DNA of 64,000 bases from Sphingopyxis terrae subsp. terrae NBRC 15098 (GTDB lineage: Bacteria > Pseudomonadota > Alphaproteobacteria > Sphingomonadales > Sphingomonadaceae), in the NCBI RefSeq assembly GCF_001610975.1, contig NZ_CP013342.1:3605001-3669000 (forward strand). The letters are read 5' to 3'. This document shows positions 27,909 through 36,592 of this stretch, piece after piece. Positions within the stretch are counted from its first letter, which is position 1, and every line of letters starts with the position of its first letter. Under the pieces are notes generated by a model that saw only the letters and a program-made list of their open reading frames with translations, had not been told where the DNA came from and made no database searches. A program made the translations under genes and the position numbers.

Positions 27909-29066
27909 GTGAGATTATCATCCTTGCCCCCACGGCCTAATCCCTTTCACGCCCACCGTGCCGACCTCGAAGCCCTCGCCGCCGCCGACCGCCGCCGCGC
28001 GCTCGCGCCGCGCGCCGGGATCGATTTCTCCTCGAACGACTATCTCGCGCTCGCGGGTTCCTACGCGCTCGCCGAAGCATTGGCGCAGGGCGCCGCGCGC
28101 GGCATTCCGGCTGGCTCGGGCGGCTCGCGGCTGCTGCGCGGCAACCATGCCGAGCATGAAGCGCTCGAGGCGCATGCGGCGCGCCACTATGGCACCGAGG
28201 CGGCGCTCTTCTTCCCCACCGGCTTCGCCGCCAACGCCGCGCTGTTCGCGACGCTGCCGCAGCGCGGCGACCTGATCGTCCACGACGCGCTGATCCATGC
28301 GAGCGCGCACGACGGGATGAAACTCGGCCGCGCCGAGCGCACGGCGGCTGCGCACAACGACCCGCAAGCCTTTGAAGACGCGATCCTTCGCTGGCGCGCG
28401 GGCGGCGGCACCGGCACGCCATGGATCGCGGTCGAAAGCCTCTATTCGATGGACGGCGACAGGGCCCCGCTCGCCGACCTCGCCGTCCTCGCCGACCGCC
28501 ACGACGCGGTACTGATCGTCGACGAAGCGCATGCGACGGGCGTCTATGGCCCGGCAGGACAGGGGCTTGCCCACGCGCTCGCGCCGCGGGCCAATCTGAT
28601 CACGCTCCACACCTGCGGCAAGGCGCTGGGCTGCGAAGGCGCGTTGCTCTGCGGCCCCGCGATCGTGCGCGACTTCCTCGTCAACCGCGGCCGTCCCTTC
28701 ATCTTCTCGACCGCGCCCTCGCCGCTCATGGCGTGGCTCGTCCGCCAGGCGCTCGAAATCGTCGCCGAACAGCCCGAGCGCGCGGCGCGGCTCTCGGGGC
28801 TCGTCCGCCACGCCGAAAAGCGGCTCGCGGCGCTCGGCATCGCGCCGAGCGGCAGCCAGATCATCCCCGTCGTCATCGGCGACAACGCCCGCACGATGGG
28901 GATCGCCGCCATGCTGCAGGCCGAGGGTTTCGACATCCGCGGCATCCGCCCGCCGACGGTGCCGCAGGGCACGGCGCGGCTGCGCATCGCGATCACCCTC
29001 AACGTCTCGACCCGCGACATCGACGCGATGGTCGATGCGCTGTCGGCGGCGATGGCGGCGGCATGA
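27909..29066 (+). CDS. bioF: 8-amino-7-oxononanoate synthase
   Basis: A 385-residue PLP enzyme joining pimeloyl thioester and alanine in biotin synthesis. Typical segments are [75 protein letters not shown] and the PLP lysine in [16 protein letters not shown] (Lys238). The GTG start at 27909 is uncertain, with no ribosome site; TTG at 27924 is an alternative. Its stop overlaps the bioD start as ATGA. A serine palmitoyltransferase-like paralog is less likely given the bioD/bioA neighbours. Confidence 0.9.
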   Translation: MRLSSLPPRPNPFHAHRADLEALAAADRRRALAPRAGIDFSSNDYLALAGSYALAEALAQGAARGIPAGSGGSRLLRGNHAEHEALEAHAARHYGTEAALFFPTGFAANAALFATLPQRGDLIVHDALIHASAHDGMKLGRAERTAAAHNDPQAFEDAILRWRAGGGTGTPWIAVESLYSMDGDRAPLADLAVLADRHDAVLIVDEAHATGVYGPAGQGLAHALAPRANLITLHTCGKALGCEGALLCGPAIVRDFLVNRGRPFIFSTAPSPLMAWLVRQALEIVAEQPERAARLSGLVRHAEKRLAALGIAPSGSQIIPVVIGDNARTMGIAAMLQAEGFDIRGIRPPTVPQGTARLRIAITLNVSTRDIDAMVDALSAAMAAA

Positions 29067-29671
29067 CCCGCTTCGTCGTCACCGGCACCGATACCGGCAT
29101 CGGCAAAACTGTCTTTTCGGCCGCGCTCGCGGGCGCGCTCGGCCTGCCCTATTGGAAGCCGATCCAGTCGGGGCTCGAAGAGGAGACCGACAGCGAAGCC
29201 GTCGCGCGCCTCGCCGGCGTTCGCGTCCATCCCGAAGCCTGGCGCCTCGTCACCCCCGCCTCGCCGCACCTGGCCGCCGAAATCGACGGCGTGACCATCG
29301 ACGCCGACGCGCTCGCCCCGCCGCCCGGCGACCTGTTGATCGAAGGCGCGGGCGGCGCGCTCGTCCCCGTCACCCGCACGATGCTCTACGCCGACCTGTT
29401 CGCGCGCTGGCAGATTCCGGTGATCGTCTGCGCGCGCACCGCGCTCGGCACGATCAACCACAGCCTGCTCACGATCGAGGCGCTGAAGGCCCGCCACGTC
29501 CCCATCCACGGGATCGCCTTTGTCGGCGAGGCGGCCCCCGACAGCGAAGCGATCATCGCGGCACTATCGGGCGCAAAGCGTCTCGGCCGCCTCCCCCACC
29601 TTGACCCGCTGACCCCCGAGGCGCTCGCGGCGGCTTTCGCGGCCAATTTCAACATCGCGGATTTCTCCTGA
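29063..29671 (+). CDS. bioD: Dethiobiotin synthetase
   Basis: A 202-residue P-loop enzyme closing the ureido ring with CO2 and [27 protein letters not shown] carries the P-loop. [16 protein letters not shown] and [22 protein letters not shown] are family features. It is translationally coupled to bioF (ATGA overlap) and followed by bioA after a repeat-containing gap of about 120 bases. Confidence 0.93.
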   Translation: MTRFVVTGTDTGIGKTVFSAALAGALGLPYWKPIQSGLEEETDSEAVARLAGVRVHPEAWRLVTPASPHLAAEIDGVTIDADALAPPPGDLLIEGAGGALVPVTRTMLYADLFARWQIPVIVCARTALGTINHSLLTIEALKARHVPIHGIAFVGEAAPDSEAIIAALSGAKRLGRLPHLDPLTPEALAAAFAANFNIADFS

Positions 29672-29680
29672 CTCCAATTC

Positions 29681-29770
29681 CCGTTCGCCCCCGAGCTTGT
29701 CAAAGGGCCGTCCTTGTCTTTATCGGGCATCCGACGAAAATGCGGTGTTTCGACAAGCGCAGCGCAAACG
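29681..29770. repeat. Degenerate inverted repeat between bioD and bioA
   Basis: CCGTTCGCCCCCGAGCTTGTCAAAGGGC (29681-29708) and TTTCGACAAGCGCAGCGCAAACG (about 29748-29770) are inverted copies of the same GAGCTTGTCGAAG-type element seen after ilvC, with more mismatches. It lies directly in front of the bioA ribosome site. Confidence 0.45.
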
Positions 29771-29789
29771 CAAAAGAGAGAAACCGCCA

Positions 29790-31034
29790 ATGTCCCCCGT
29801 CTGGCACCCCTTCACCCAGCACGGCCTCGGCGAGCCGATCCCGCTGATCGACCGCGCTCGCGGCGCGCGCCTTTACGACGCCGAGGGCAATAGCTGGATT
29901 GACGCGATCTCAAGCTGGTGGGTGACGACGCACGGCCATGCGCACCCGCAAATCATGGCCGCGATCCGGGCCCAGACCGAAAAGCTCGACCAGCTCATTT
30001 TCGCGGGCTGGACACACGAACCCGCCGAAAGCCTCGCCGCCGAACTGATCCGCATCACCCCCGACCCGCTCACCCGCGTCTTCTTTTCGGACTCGGGTTC
30101 GACCAGCGTCGAGGTCGCGCTCAAGATGGCGCTCGGCTACTGGTTCAACATCGGCGAGGCGCGCAGCCGCATTCTCGTCCTCGACCACAGCTATCATGGC
30201 GACACGATCGGCACGATGTCGGTCGGCGAGCGCGGCGTCTACAACCGCGCGTGGCAACCTTTGCTGTTCGACGTCGACGCCATCCCCTTCCCCCATGAAG
30301 GTATGGAGCAGGCCGCGCTAGACGCGCTCGAAGCCGCCTGCCTGCAAAAGCCCGCCGCCTTCATCGTCGAACCGCTGATTCTCGGCGCCGGCGGCATGCT
30401 GATCTATCCCGCGTGGGTGCTCGCCGAAATGCGCAGCATTTGTGCGGCGCACGGCGTTCTCTTCATTGCGGATGAAGTGATGACCGGCTGGGGCCGCACC
30501 GGCACGCGCTTCGCCTGCGACCAGGCGGGGGTGATCCCCGATATCGTCTGCCTGTCGAAAGGCCTCACCGGCGGCGCGATGCCGCTCGCGGTGACGCTGT
30601 GCAGCGAAGCGATATTCGCGGCGCATTATTCGCCCGACCGCGCAAAGACCTTCTATCATTCGTCGAGCTATACCGCGAACCCCATCGCCTGCGCCGCCGC
30701 CAACGCCAATCTCGCCATCTGGCGCAACGAACCGGTGCAGCAGCGGATCGACGCGCTCGCCGATGCGCAGGCCGCGCATCTCGCGATGCTGGCGGCCGAT
30801 CCGCGCATCACCAACACGCGCCACCTTGGCACCATCGCCGCGCTCGATCTCGTGGTTCCCGATGCGGGCTATCTTTCGGCGCTCGCTCCCCGCCTCACCG
30901 CCTTCTACCGCGATCGGGGCGTGCTGCTGCGCCCGCTTGGGAACAGCGTCTACGTCATGCCGCCCTATTGCACCGGCGCTGACGAACTCGCTGAAATATG
31001 GGCCGCCATCGCCGCGTCGCTCGATATCGCCTGA
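29790..31034 (+). CDS. bioA: Adenosylmethionine--8-amino-7-oxononanoate transaminase
   Basis: A 414-residue class III aminotransferase making 7,8-diaminononanoate with S-adenosylmethionine as amino donor. WHPFTQHG at the N-terminus, AISSWWVTTHGHAHP, DSGSTSVEVALKMALGYW, DEVMTGWGRTG and the PLP lysine in CLSKGLTGG (Lys257) are diagnostic. Together with bioF and bioD it gives three of the four late biotin steps; bioB is not in the window. The ATG follows AAAAGAGAG. Confidence 0.95.
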   Translation: MSPVWHPFTQHGLGEPIPLIDRARGARLYDAEGNSWIDAISSWWVTTHGHAHPQIMAAIRAQTEKLDQLIFAGWTHEPAESLAAELIRITPDPLTRVFFSDSGSTSVEVALKMALGYWFNIGEARSRILVLDHSYHGDTIGTMSVGERGVYNRAWQPLLFDVDAIPFPHEGMEQAALDALEAACLQKPAAFIVEPLILGAGGMLIYPAWVLAEMRSICAAHGVLFIADEVMTGWGRTGTRFACDQAGVIPDIVCLSKGLTGGAMPLAVTLCSEAIFAAHYSPDRAKTFYHSSSYTANPIACAAANANLAIWRNEPVQQRIDALADAQAAHLAMLAADPRITNTRHLGTIAALDLVVPDAGYLSALAPRLTAFYRDRGVLLRPLGNSVYVMPPYCTGADELAEIWAAIAASLDIA

Positions 31035-31101
31035 GCCCGGTTCGGCTTGCGTTCATCTTCGCGTGCCTATTGCGGATACGGGGATGGTCAGAGGGAACGC
31101 C

Positions 31102-31518
31102 ATGTCGATTTCAACCGCCGCCCCGTCGCTGCTGCTCGCCGCCGCCATGCTGCTGGCCCCGCTACCCGCCGCCGCGCAGGACGAAAGCCTCGCGCAGCAC
31201 AGCGAACCGCCCGAACGCATCTCCTTTCTCGTCACCTATGGCGACGACCATTGTCCGGTCGCCGAGGGTGAGGACATCGTCGTCTGCGCCCAGCGCCCTG
31301 AATCGGACCGCTACCGCGTGCCGAAGGAGTTGCGCGGCAAGGACGAGGACACGTCGGTCGGCGGCAGCGCCTGGGGCGCGCGGGTCGAGGATTATGACAA
31401 TGTCGCCCGCCTGACGCGTCCCGACAGTTGCTCGGTGATCGGCTCTTACGGCTTCACCGGCTGCACCGCCGCGATGCTGCGCCAATGGTTTGCGGAGCGC
31501 CGCGCCGCGGGGCAATAA
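31102..31518 (+). CDS. Periplasmic hypothetical protein (138 aa)
   Basis: A 138-residue exported protein with a signal peptide (LLLAAAMLLAPLPAAAQ, cut near residue 26). The mature part has four cysteines in two spaced pairs, CPVAEGEDIVVCAQRP and SCSVIGSYGFTGC, probably forming disulfides. I recall similar CPVxEGEEIVVCARRP proteins in sphingomonads but no function. GAGGGAA precedes the ATG at 31102; an in-frame ATG at 31084 is possible. It lies upstream of the CHAT gene on the same strand. Confidence 0.65.
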   Translation: MSISTAAPSLLLAAAMLLAPLPAAAQDESLAQHSEPPERISFLVTYGDDHCPVAEGEDIVVCAQRPESDRYRVPKELRGKDEDTSVGGSAWGARVEDYDNVARLTRPDSCSVIGSYGFTGCTAAMLRQWFAERRAAGQ

Positions 31519-31654
31519 CCCTCGCTTCCCGCCAAAGCCGCCCAAGCTCCCCAAAGCCCTCTACGCCCGATTTGCGCCGCGTCGCAATTTTGCCTAACAC
31601 TTTGGCTTCCGGCTTCGCCGCCTTGCCGGCGCGGCCGTTCGCGGGGGGCGGGAT

Positions 31655-34600
31655 ATGCGGCGGATGCGGACGATGCTGGCGGGGATATGGGCGGTGTTCT
31701 GGCTCGTCGCCGCGCTACCGGCCGCGGCGCAGATCGTCCCCGACCTGTCACCGGCGACCGCCGAGAAAGTTGCCGAGAATGACCGCAAGGAACTGGCGGC
31801 CGATCTTGCCGACCGCGCCGCCATCTCCGAACGCACGCTCAAGCTGATCGCCGCCGACCGCGGCGAGAAGAGCGCTCCCTATCTCGCCAAGCTGCTCGTC
31901 CACGCGAATAATCTCAGCTGGGCGCACCGGGCACCCGAATCGCGGCAGGCGCTCGTACGCGCCGTCGAAATCGCCACCGCGCTGTACGGTGCGGGCACCT
32001 ATGCGACCGCCGATGTCGAACGCCAATATGCGATCGCACTGCGCGTCAACGGCTACCGCGAAGAGGCGATCGAGCCCTTCTCCCACTATGTCCACGCGTT
32101 GACCGAGGAAGCCTATGGCTGCGGCCGCCGGGTCCCCGGCATGGTGATGGGCTGCGCGCGCGATGATACCGATCTTGGCGATACCCTGCTCGAATATGGA
32201 CAGATGCTCAACGACGTCGGGCGCGGCGGCGAAGCCGTCGCCGCTTTCGATACCGTCATCGCGCGCTTCGAACCGCGCTGGGCGGGGTGCGAGGGCCCGG
32301 CATGGGGCACGCGCTGCGACCGCGCGCGCGACAAGCGCGCCGACATGCTGTCGAGCTACGCTGCGCTGCTCGCCCTCGTCGGCCGCGCCGACGACGCCGG
32401 GGCGCTGCGCAAACGGCTGTTCGACGACAGCCTCGCCGCGATCGATGCCTGCACCGGCGACGATTGCGAAGGCCCCGATTTCCGCCTCGTCCGCCGCTAT
32501 TACGACTATCGCGCCGCGCTTGCGGGCGCGAACCACCCCGACGACGCGCTTGCCCTCGACGAACGCATCCTCGCAATCCTGGTCGCCAGCCCGCATTATA
32601 CGAAGGGCAAGGCGGGCAGCGGCGAATATTTCGACAAGGATATGGTCAATGATGTGACCGGCATCGCCGAAGCCTATGCCAAGGCGGCGGTCGCGGCGGG
32701 CAAGGCCGACCGCGCCCGCGACCAGCTCGCCCGCTATGGTTTCGGTGCGCTCGTCGGCACCCAGCTCGCCGGGATCGATTTCGACGCCGAGCAAAAGGCG
32801 ATCGAGGCGGAGAGACGCACCCTGTCGAGCTATGGCGACGAGATCGAACGCATCGCCAACAGCCGCCGCAAGGTGGCGCTGTTCGCCGGCCATTACGGCA
32901 AGGACAGCGACGAATATGCCAAGGCGCTGCGCGACCTTGCCTGGGATCTCGACGATCTGCCCGTCAATGATACCGAAGCCGAAGCCGTCTACCGCGAGGC
33001 GCTGGCCGTCGAACGCAAGGCGTTTGGCGCCGGTGATTTCCGTACCCTTCATGCGCTCGACAATCTCACCACCTTCCTCAAGAAGCGCGATCGCAGCGCC
33101 GCCGCGATCGCAGTGCTGGCCGATGTGCTGGGCGATCCCGCCAACGACCATCTCGCCCTCTATCTCGACCCCGACCGGCGCTCGGCGCGGCGCGGCAGCT
33201 TCGGCGATCCCGACGACACGCTCAACGCGCTCAAGGCCGATCTTTCCGAACTGCTGCTGCGCAACCGCGGCGATCCGGCACTGGCGCTCGCCGCGGCGCG
33301 CCATGCCGCGCTCGGCATGACCAGTTTCCGCGATGCGCTCGGCTTCGACCGCTTCGACGAAATGAAGCTCGACTGGGTGACCGCCGATCCCTGGGCATGG
33401 CTCGGCGAACGCCGCTACGCCGATTATTTCCTGCTCTACGCCGACGCCCTGTGGGCGAAGGGCGTGCATGACGGCGCTGCCGCCGAACAGGCTTTCACCG
33501 CGTTGCAGGATGCGATGGCGGGAACGACCAGCCGGGCCGTCGCGCGGGCCGCCGCCGAACGCGCCGCGGCGCGCGCTTCGGTCTCGCCGCTCGTCGAGGA
33601 ACGACGCCGGATCGATGCAGAGATCGCGGCGCTCAACACGAAGCTCGAAACGCTCCCCGACGACCCCGCCGAACGCCAGCGTCAGTTCTCGACGCTGCAA
33701 TCCGAAATCGCGCGCAAGGACGATCGGCGCGCGCAGGTCGATGCCGCGATTACCGCGGCGACACCCGACTATTTCGCGCTGATCCGGCCGCGTCCGCTCG
33801 CCATCGCAGAGGCGCAGGCGCTGCTCGCGCCCGACGAAGCCTTCGTCATGCTCGTGCCGTCCGAATTTGGCACCCATGTCCTGCTCGTCACCCATGACGC
33901 GCTGCGCTGGAATCGCGCCGACATGCCCGCGGCAGAGGTCAACGCGCATGTGCGCCGCCTGCTGTGGGACGTCGGCGCCAGCATCGACGTCACCGCCGAA
34001 GAGGATGCAAAATGGTCGGCCGAAGGCGAAGGCGATTTTCCCTTCGATCGCGGCACCGCCTGGCTGCTCTACGACCGGCTGCTCTCGCCCTTCGCCGCCG
34101 ATCTTGCGGGCAAGCGCCATCTCTTCACCGCCGCGACCGGGTCGCTTTCCTCGCTGCCGCTCGGCATCCTCGTCACCGAAAAGCCGACCGGCGCCGATGG
34201 CGATCCTGCGGTGCTGCGCGCGACGAAATGGCTCGCCGACGGCCCCGCGCTGCTTCAGCTTCCTTCGCTCCAGTCGCTGCAATTGCTGCGCGCTGTCGCG
34301 GCGCGCGACGAGGGCCAGGCGGGCACGCGCATGGTCGGCTTCGGCGATCCGGTGCTCGAGGGTCGGGCGGCCGCACGCGGCATTGCCAGCGCCCGCGCGC
34401 GCGGCACGCGCAGCAGCGGACTCCCCGTCACCGCCGGGCTGCAACCCGCGATCGGCGATGCGCAGCCGCTCGCCGATCCCGCGGCGCTGCGCCGCCTTGC
34501 CCGACTGCCGGGGACCGAGGCCGAATTGAAGGCGATGCAGGCGCTGCTCGGCGCCGACGCCGCGCGCCTCTATCTCGCCGGCACCGCTACCGAAACCAAT

Positions 34601-35110
34601 CTCAAGCGCAGCGATCTCGAACATCTCTCGGTGCTTTTTCTCGCGACCCACGGGCTGATCGCGGGCGAGGTAAAGGGGCTCGCCGAACCCGGCCTGGTCT
34701 TCACCCCGCCCGCCACCGCGACCCCGCTCGACGACGGGCTGCTTACCGCGTCTGAAGTCGCGGGGCTGCACCTCGGCGCGCGCTGGGTCGTGCTGTCGGC
34801 GTGCAACACCGCCTCGGGCGACGGCAGCGAAGGGGCGCCGGGGCTGTCGGGGCTGGCGCGCGCCTTCTTCTTCGCGGGCGCCGAAAGCATGCTCGCCTCG
34901 CACTGGCCGGTGCGCGACGACGTCGCCTCGGTACTCACCGTGCGATTGTTCGAACTGATGCAGAAGAACCCCGGCCTCTCGCGCGCCGAGGCGTTACAGC
35001 ACGCGATGCGCGATATCCGCAACGATCCGCGCGCCGACGACTTCCTCAAAAGCTGGTCGCACCCCAGCGCTTGGGCGCCCTTCTCGCTGATCGGCGACGG
35101 GATCGACTGA
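31655..35110 (+). CDS. Exported TPR/CHAT-domain protease-like protein (1151 aa)
   Basis: A very large protein in three parts. A signal peptide (MLAGIWAVFWLVAALPAAAQ) predicts export. Residues about 60-620 are helical repeats of the TPR type, for example KSAPYLAKLLVHANNLSWAHRAPE and YAKALRDLAWDLDDLPVNDTEAEAVYREALAVERKAFG. A coiled-coil-like stretch (VEERRRIDAEIAALNTKLE) lies near 650-700. The C-terminal CHAT domain has catalytic His999 in LATHGLIAGEV and Cys1050 in VVLSACNTASGDG, with LARAFFFAGAESMLASHWPV after it. CHAT domains are caspase-like cysteine proteases. Export is unusual for these, and neither substrate nor activator is known. Confidence 0.85.
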   Translation: MRRMRTMLAGIWAVFWLVAALPAAAQIVPDLSPATAEKVAENDRKELAADLADRAAISERTLKLIAADRGEKSAPYLAKLLVHANNLSWAHRAPESRQALVRAVEIATALYGAGTYATADVERQYAIALRVNGYREEAIEPFSHYVHALTEEAYGCGRRVPGMVMGCARDDTDLGDTLLEYGQMLNDVGRGGEAVAAFDTVIARFEPRWAGCEGPAWGTRCDRARDKRADMLSSYAALLALVGRADDAGALRKRLFDDSLAAIDACTGDDCEGPDFRLVRRYYDYRAALAGANHPDDALALDERILAILVASPHYTKGKAGSGEYFDKDMVNDVTGIAEAYAKAAVAAGKADRARDQLARYGFGALVGTQLAGIDFDAEQKAIEAERRTLSSYGDEIERIANSRRKVALFAGHYGKDSDEYAKALRDLAWDLDDLPVNDTEAEAVYREALAVERKAFGAGDFRTLHALDNLTTFLKKRDRSAAAIAVLADVLGDPANDHLALYLDPDRRSARRGSFGDPDDTLNALKADLSELLLRNRGDPALALAAARHAALGMTSFRDALGFDRFDEMKLDWVTADPWAWLGERRYADYFLLYADALWAKGVHDGAAAEQAFTALQDAMAGTTSRAVARAAAERAAARASVSPLVEERRRIDAEIAALNTKLETLPDDPAERQRQFSTLQSEIARKDDRRAQVDAAITAATPDYFALIRPRPLAIAEAQALLAPDEAFVMLVPSEFGTHVLLVTHDALRWNRADMPAAEVNAHVRRLLWDVGASIDVTAEEDAKWSAEGEGDFPFDRGTAWLLYDRLLSPFAADLAGKRHLFTAATGSLSSLPLGILVTEKPTGADGDPAVLRATKWLADGPALLQLPSLQSLQLLRAVAARDEGQAGTRMVGFGDPVLEGRAAARGIASARARGTRSSGLPVTAGLQPAIGDAQPLADPAALRRLARLPGTEAELKAMQALLGADAARLYLAGTATETNLKRSDLEHLSVLFLATHGLIAGEVKGLAEPGLVFTPPATATPLDDGLLTASEVAGLHLGARWVVLSACNTASGDGSEGAPGLSGLARAFFFAGAESMLASHWPVRDDVASVLTVRLFELMQKNPGLSRAEALQHAMRDIRNDPRADDFLKSWSHPSAWAPFSLIGDGID

Positions 35111-35202
35111 GCGGACGAAACGCTGCGTTTCCGGGCGACGCGATTGACGGCGACGCGCGCCCTCGCCTAGCATCGCGTCTCCCCAACAGGAGGCTCCCGC
35201 TC

Positions 35203-35844
35203 ATGCGCCGTATCGCATCGCTCACCACGCTTTTCGCTCTTGCCGTCGTTGCCGTTCCCGTCGTCGTCGCCCAGGCGCCCGGCGCCCCCGGCGCGCCCGA
35301 CAAGACCGGCGTTACCGCCGGCACCTACGCCGCCGATCCTGCGCACACGATGGTCGTGTGGCGCGTCGATCACCTCGGCTTCAGCAACTATACCGGCATC
35401 TTCGGCGACGTGACCGGCACCCTCGTGCTCGATCCCGCCAACCCTGCCGCCGCAAAGGTCGACGTCGTCATCCCGGTGTCGAAGGTCACCACCGCCAGCG
35501 CCGGCTTGACCGCGCATCTGCTGCGCGCGGGCAAGGACGGCGGCAAGCCCGACTTCTTCGGTCCCGCCCCCGCCGACGCCCGCTTCGTTTCGACTGCGGT
35601 CGTCCTCGACGACGACGGGACAGAGGCAAAGGTCACGGGCAACCTCACCCTCAATGGCGTTACCCGCCCCGTCACCCTCGACGTCGAATTTCACGGCGCC
35701 GGCATGGGGATGAGCAAGAAGGATACCGTCGGTTTCGAAGCCGAAACGACGATCAAGCGCAGCGATTTCGGCGTCCTCTACGGCATCCCCTTCGTCAGCG
35801 ACGAGGTGAAGCTCGACATCCACGCCGCCTTCGAAAAACAGTGA
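35203..35844 (+). CDS. YceI-family periplasmic lipocalin-like protein
   Basis: A 213-residue exported protein. A signal peptide (RRIASLTTLFALAVVAVPVVVAQ) is followed by the YceI core: YAADPAHTMVVWRVDHLGFSNYTGIF, TVVLDDDGTEAKVTGNLTLNGVTRPVTLDVEF and GFEATTIKRSDFGV-like segments. YceI proteins bind isoprenoid quinones or other hydrophobic chains in a beta-barrel. AGGAGG nine bases before the ATG fixes the start. It is followed by a clear terminator hairpin. Confidence 0.87.
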   Translation: MRRIASLTTLFALAVVAVPVVVAQAPGAPGAPDKTGVTAGTYAADPAHTMVVWRVDHLGFSNYTGIFGDVTGTLVLDPANPAAAKVDVVIPVSKVTTASAGLTAHLLRAGKDGGKPDFFGPAPADARFVSTAVVLDDDGTEAKVTGNLTLNGVTRPVTLDVEFHGAGMGMSKKDTVGFEAETTIKRSDFGVLYGIPFVSDEVKLDIHAAFEKQ

Positions 35845-35878
35845 CGCATCAATCTGTCACACAGCGCCGCTAGCCAGG

Positions 35879-35909
35879 GGGCGGGGTCCGGTTGGGGCCC
35901 CGCCCTTTT
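35879..35909 (+). terminator. Rho-independent terminator after the YceI gene
   Basis: GGGCGGGG at 35879-35886 pairs with CCCCGCCC at 35898-35905, leaving an 11-base loop and followed by TTTT. The position 35 bases after the YceI stop fits an intrinsic terminator on the plus strand. Confidence 0.65.
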
Positions 35910-35925
35910 CGCAGGAGTCGGCACG

Positions 35926-36327
35926 ATGAGCGAACTGGTTCGCGAAATAGTCGAGGTGGCCGCCATGGTCGGCGGCGATGCGGACGATCCGCTGCTGATT
36001 GTCGAGGCCGACGGCCTCGCCCCCACCGCCGGATGGACGCATGTCCGGCTCGAACCCCATGTCTACATCACCCCGCCCGACGACGGGGTGCAGGATTTCG
36101 ACCTTGTCGGCGATCGCCCGGCGGGCAGCGCCGCCGATGCGCTCGCCCCGGTCGAGGCGGGCTGGGAAGGCCCGCTTGCCGACTGGCTGATCGGCGTGCG
36201 CATCCACGCCGCTGACAATATGGTCGAGGAGGAAGTCTTCGAATTCGGCGATGATTTCGATGACGATGACGACGACGACGCGCGCGATCCCGCCGAAGGC
36301 CACGTCCGCGACAACGAAGACGCCTGA
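35926..36327 (+). CDS. Hypothetical protein with acidic tail (133 aa)
   Basis: A 133-residue soluble protein. The N-terminal ~100 residues are mixed alpha/beta (LVREIVEVAAMVGGDADDPLL, GWTHVRLEPHVYITPPDDG). The tail is strongly acidic, EFGDDFDDDDDDDARDP. An AGGAG ribosome site precedes the ATG, and it follows a terminator, so it is its own unit. No family recognised. The acidic tail could bind cations or mimic nucleic acid, but nothing in the sequence shows which. Confidence 0.6.
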   Translation: MSELVREIVEVAAMVGGDADDPLLIVEADGLAPTAGWTHVRLEPHVYITPPDDGVQDFDLVGDRPAGSAADALAPVEAGWEGPLADWLIGVRIHAADNMVEEEVFEFGDDFDDDDDDDARDPAEGHVRDNEDA

Positions 36328-36458
36328 GGGGGCAACGCCCTCTCCCACCGTTAACCCCACCCTGCGCCGGGCCGCCGCCCATCCTCCCGGATGGCGGTCC
36401 GGCGACATTTTCGCACGTTGCCCTTGCCAAGCGCGACATTATGCATCATGGGGGCGCC

Positions 36459-36509
36459 ATGCGCGGCAACGCTCTTCTTCTTCTGCGACTTACACGCCCT
36501 TGGGCGTGA
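36459..36509 (+). CDS. Leucine-rich leader peptide of leuA (16 aa)
   Basis: A 16-codon ORF, MRGNALLLLRLTRPWA, with five leucines in six positions, four of them in a row (CTT CTT CTT CTG). It ends 83 bases before leuA and overlaps the first of the alternative hairpins. This is the classic arrangement of a transcription attenuator in which ribosome stalling on leucine codons when leucyl-tRNA is scarce changes the RNA fold. Confidence 0.75.
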   Translation: MRGNALLLLRLTRPWA

Positions 36510-36547
36510 CACTGGCTGCGCGTTAGTCGCGGCCACCCGCTCAAGGG
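36493..36547 (+). promoter_or_regulatory. leuA attenuator: mutually exclusive hairpins
   Basis: Hairpin 1 pairs CACGCCC with GGGCGTG (36493-36508, two-base loop) and overlaps the leader stop codon. A middle hairpin pairs GGCTGCG (36514-36520) with CGCGGCC (36528-36534). An alternative helix pairs CCCTTGGGCG (36497-36506) with CGCTCAAGGG (36538-36547), using one G-U pair, and cannot coexist with hairpin 1. No U-run follows, so the terminating form may be Rho-dependent or act on translation. Confidence 0.55.
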
Positions 36548-36592
36548 TCCGATCGACACAGCCAGCCAATCCCAGCAGAAGAATTTCACCCC

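Noticed and set aside
31748..34903. A 1051-residue open frame on the minus strand
   Set aside because: It is antisense to the CHAT gene, has no start context or domains, and arises because high-GC codons leave few stops on the other strand.
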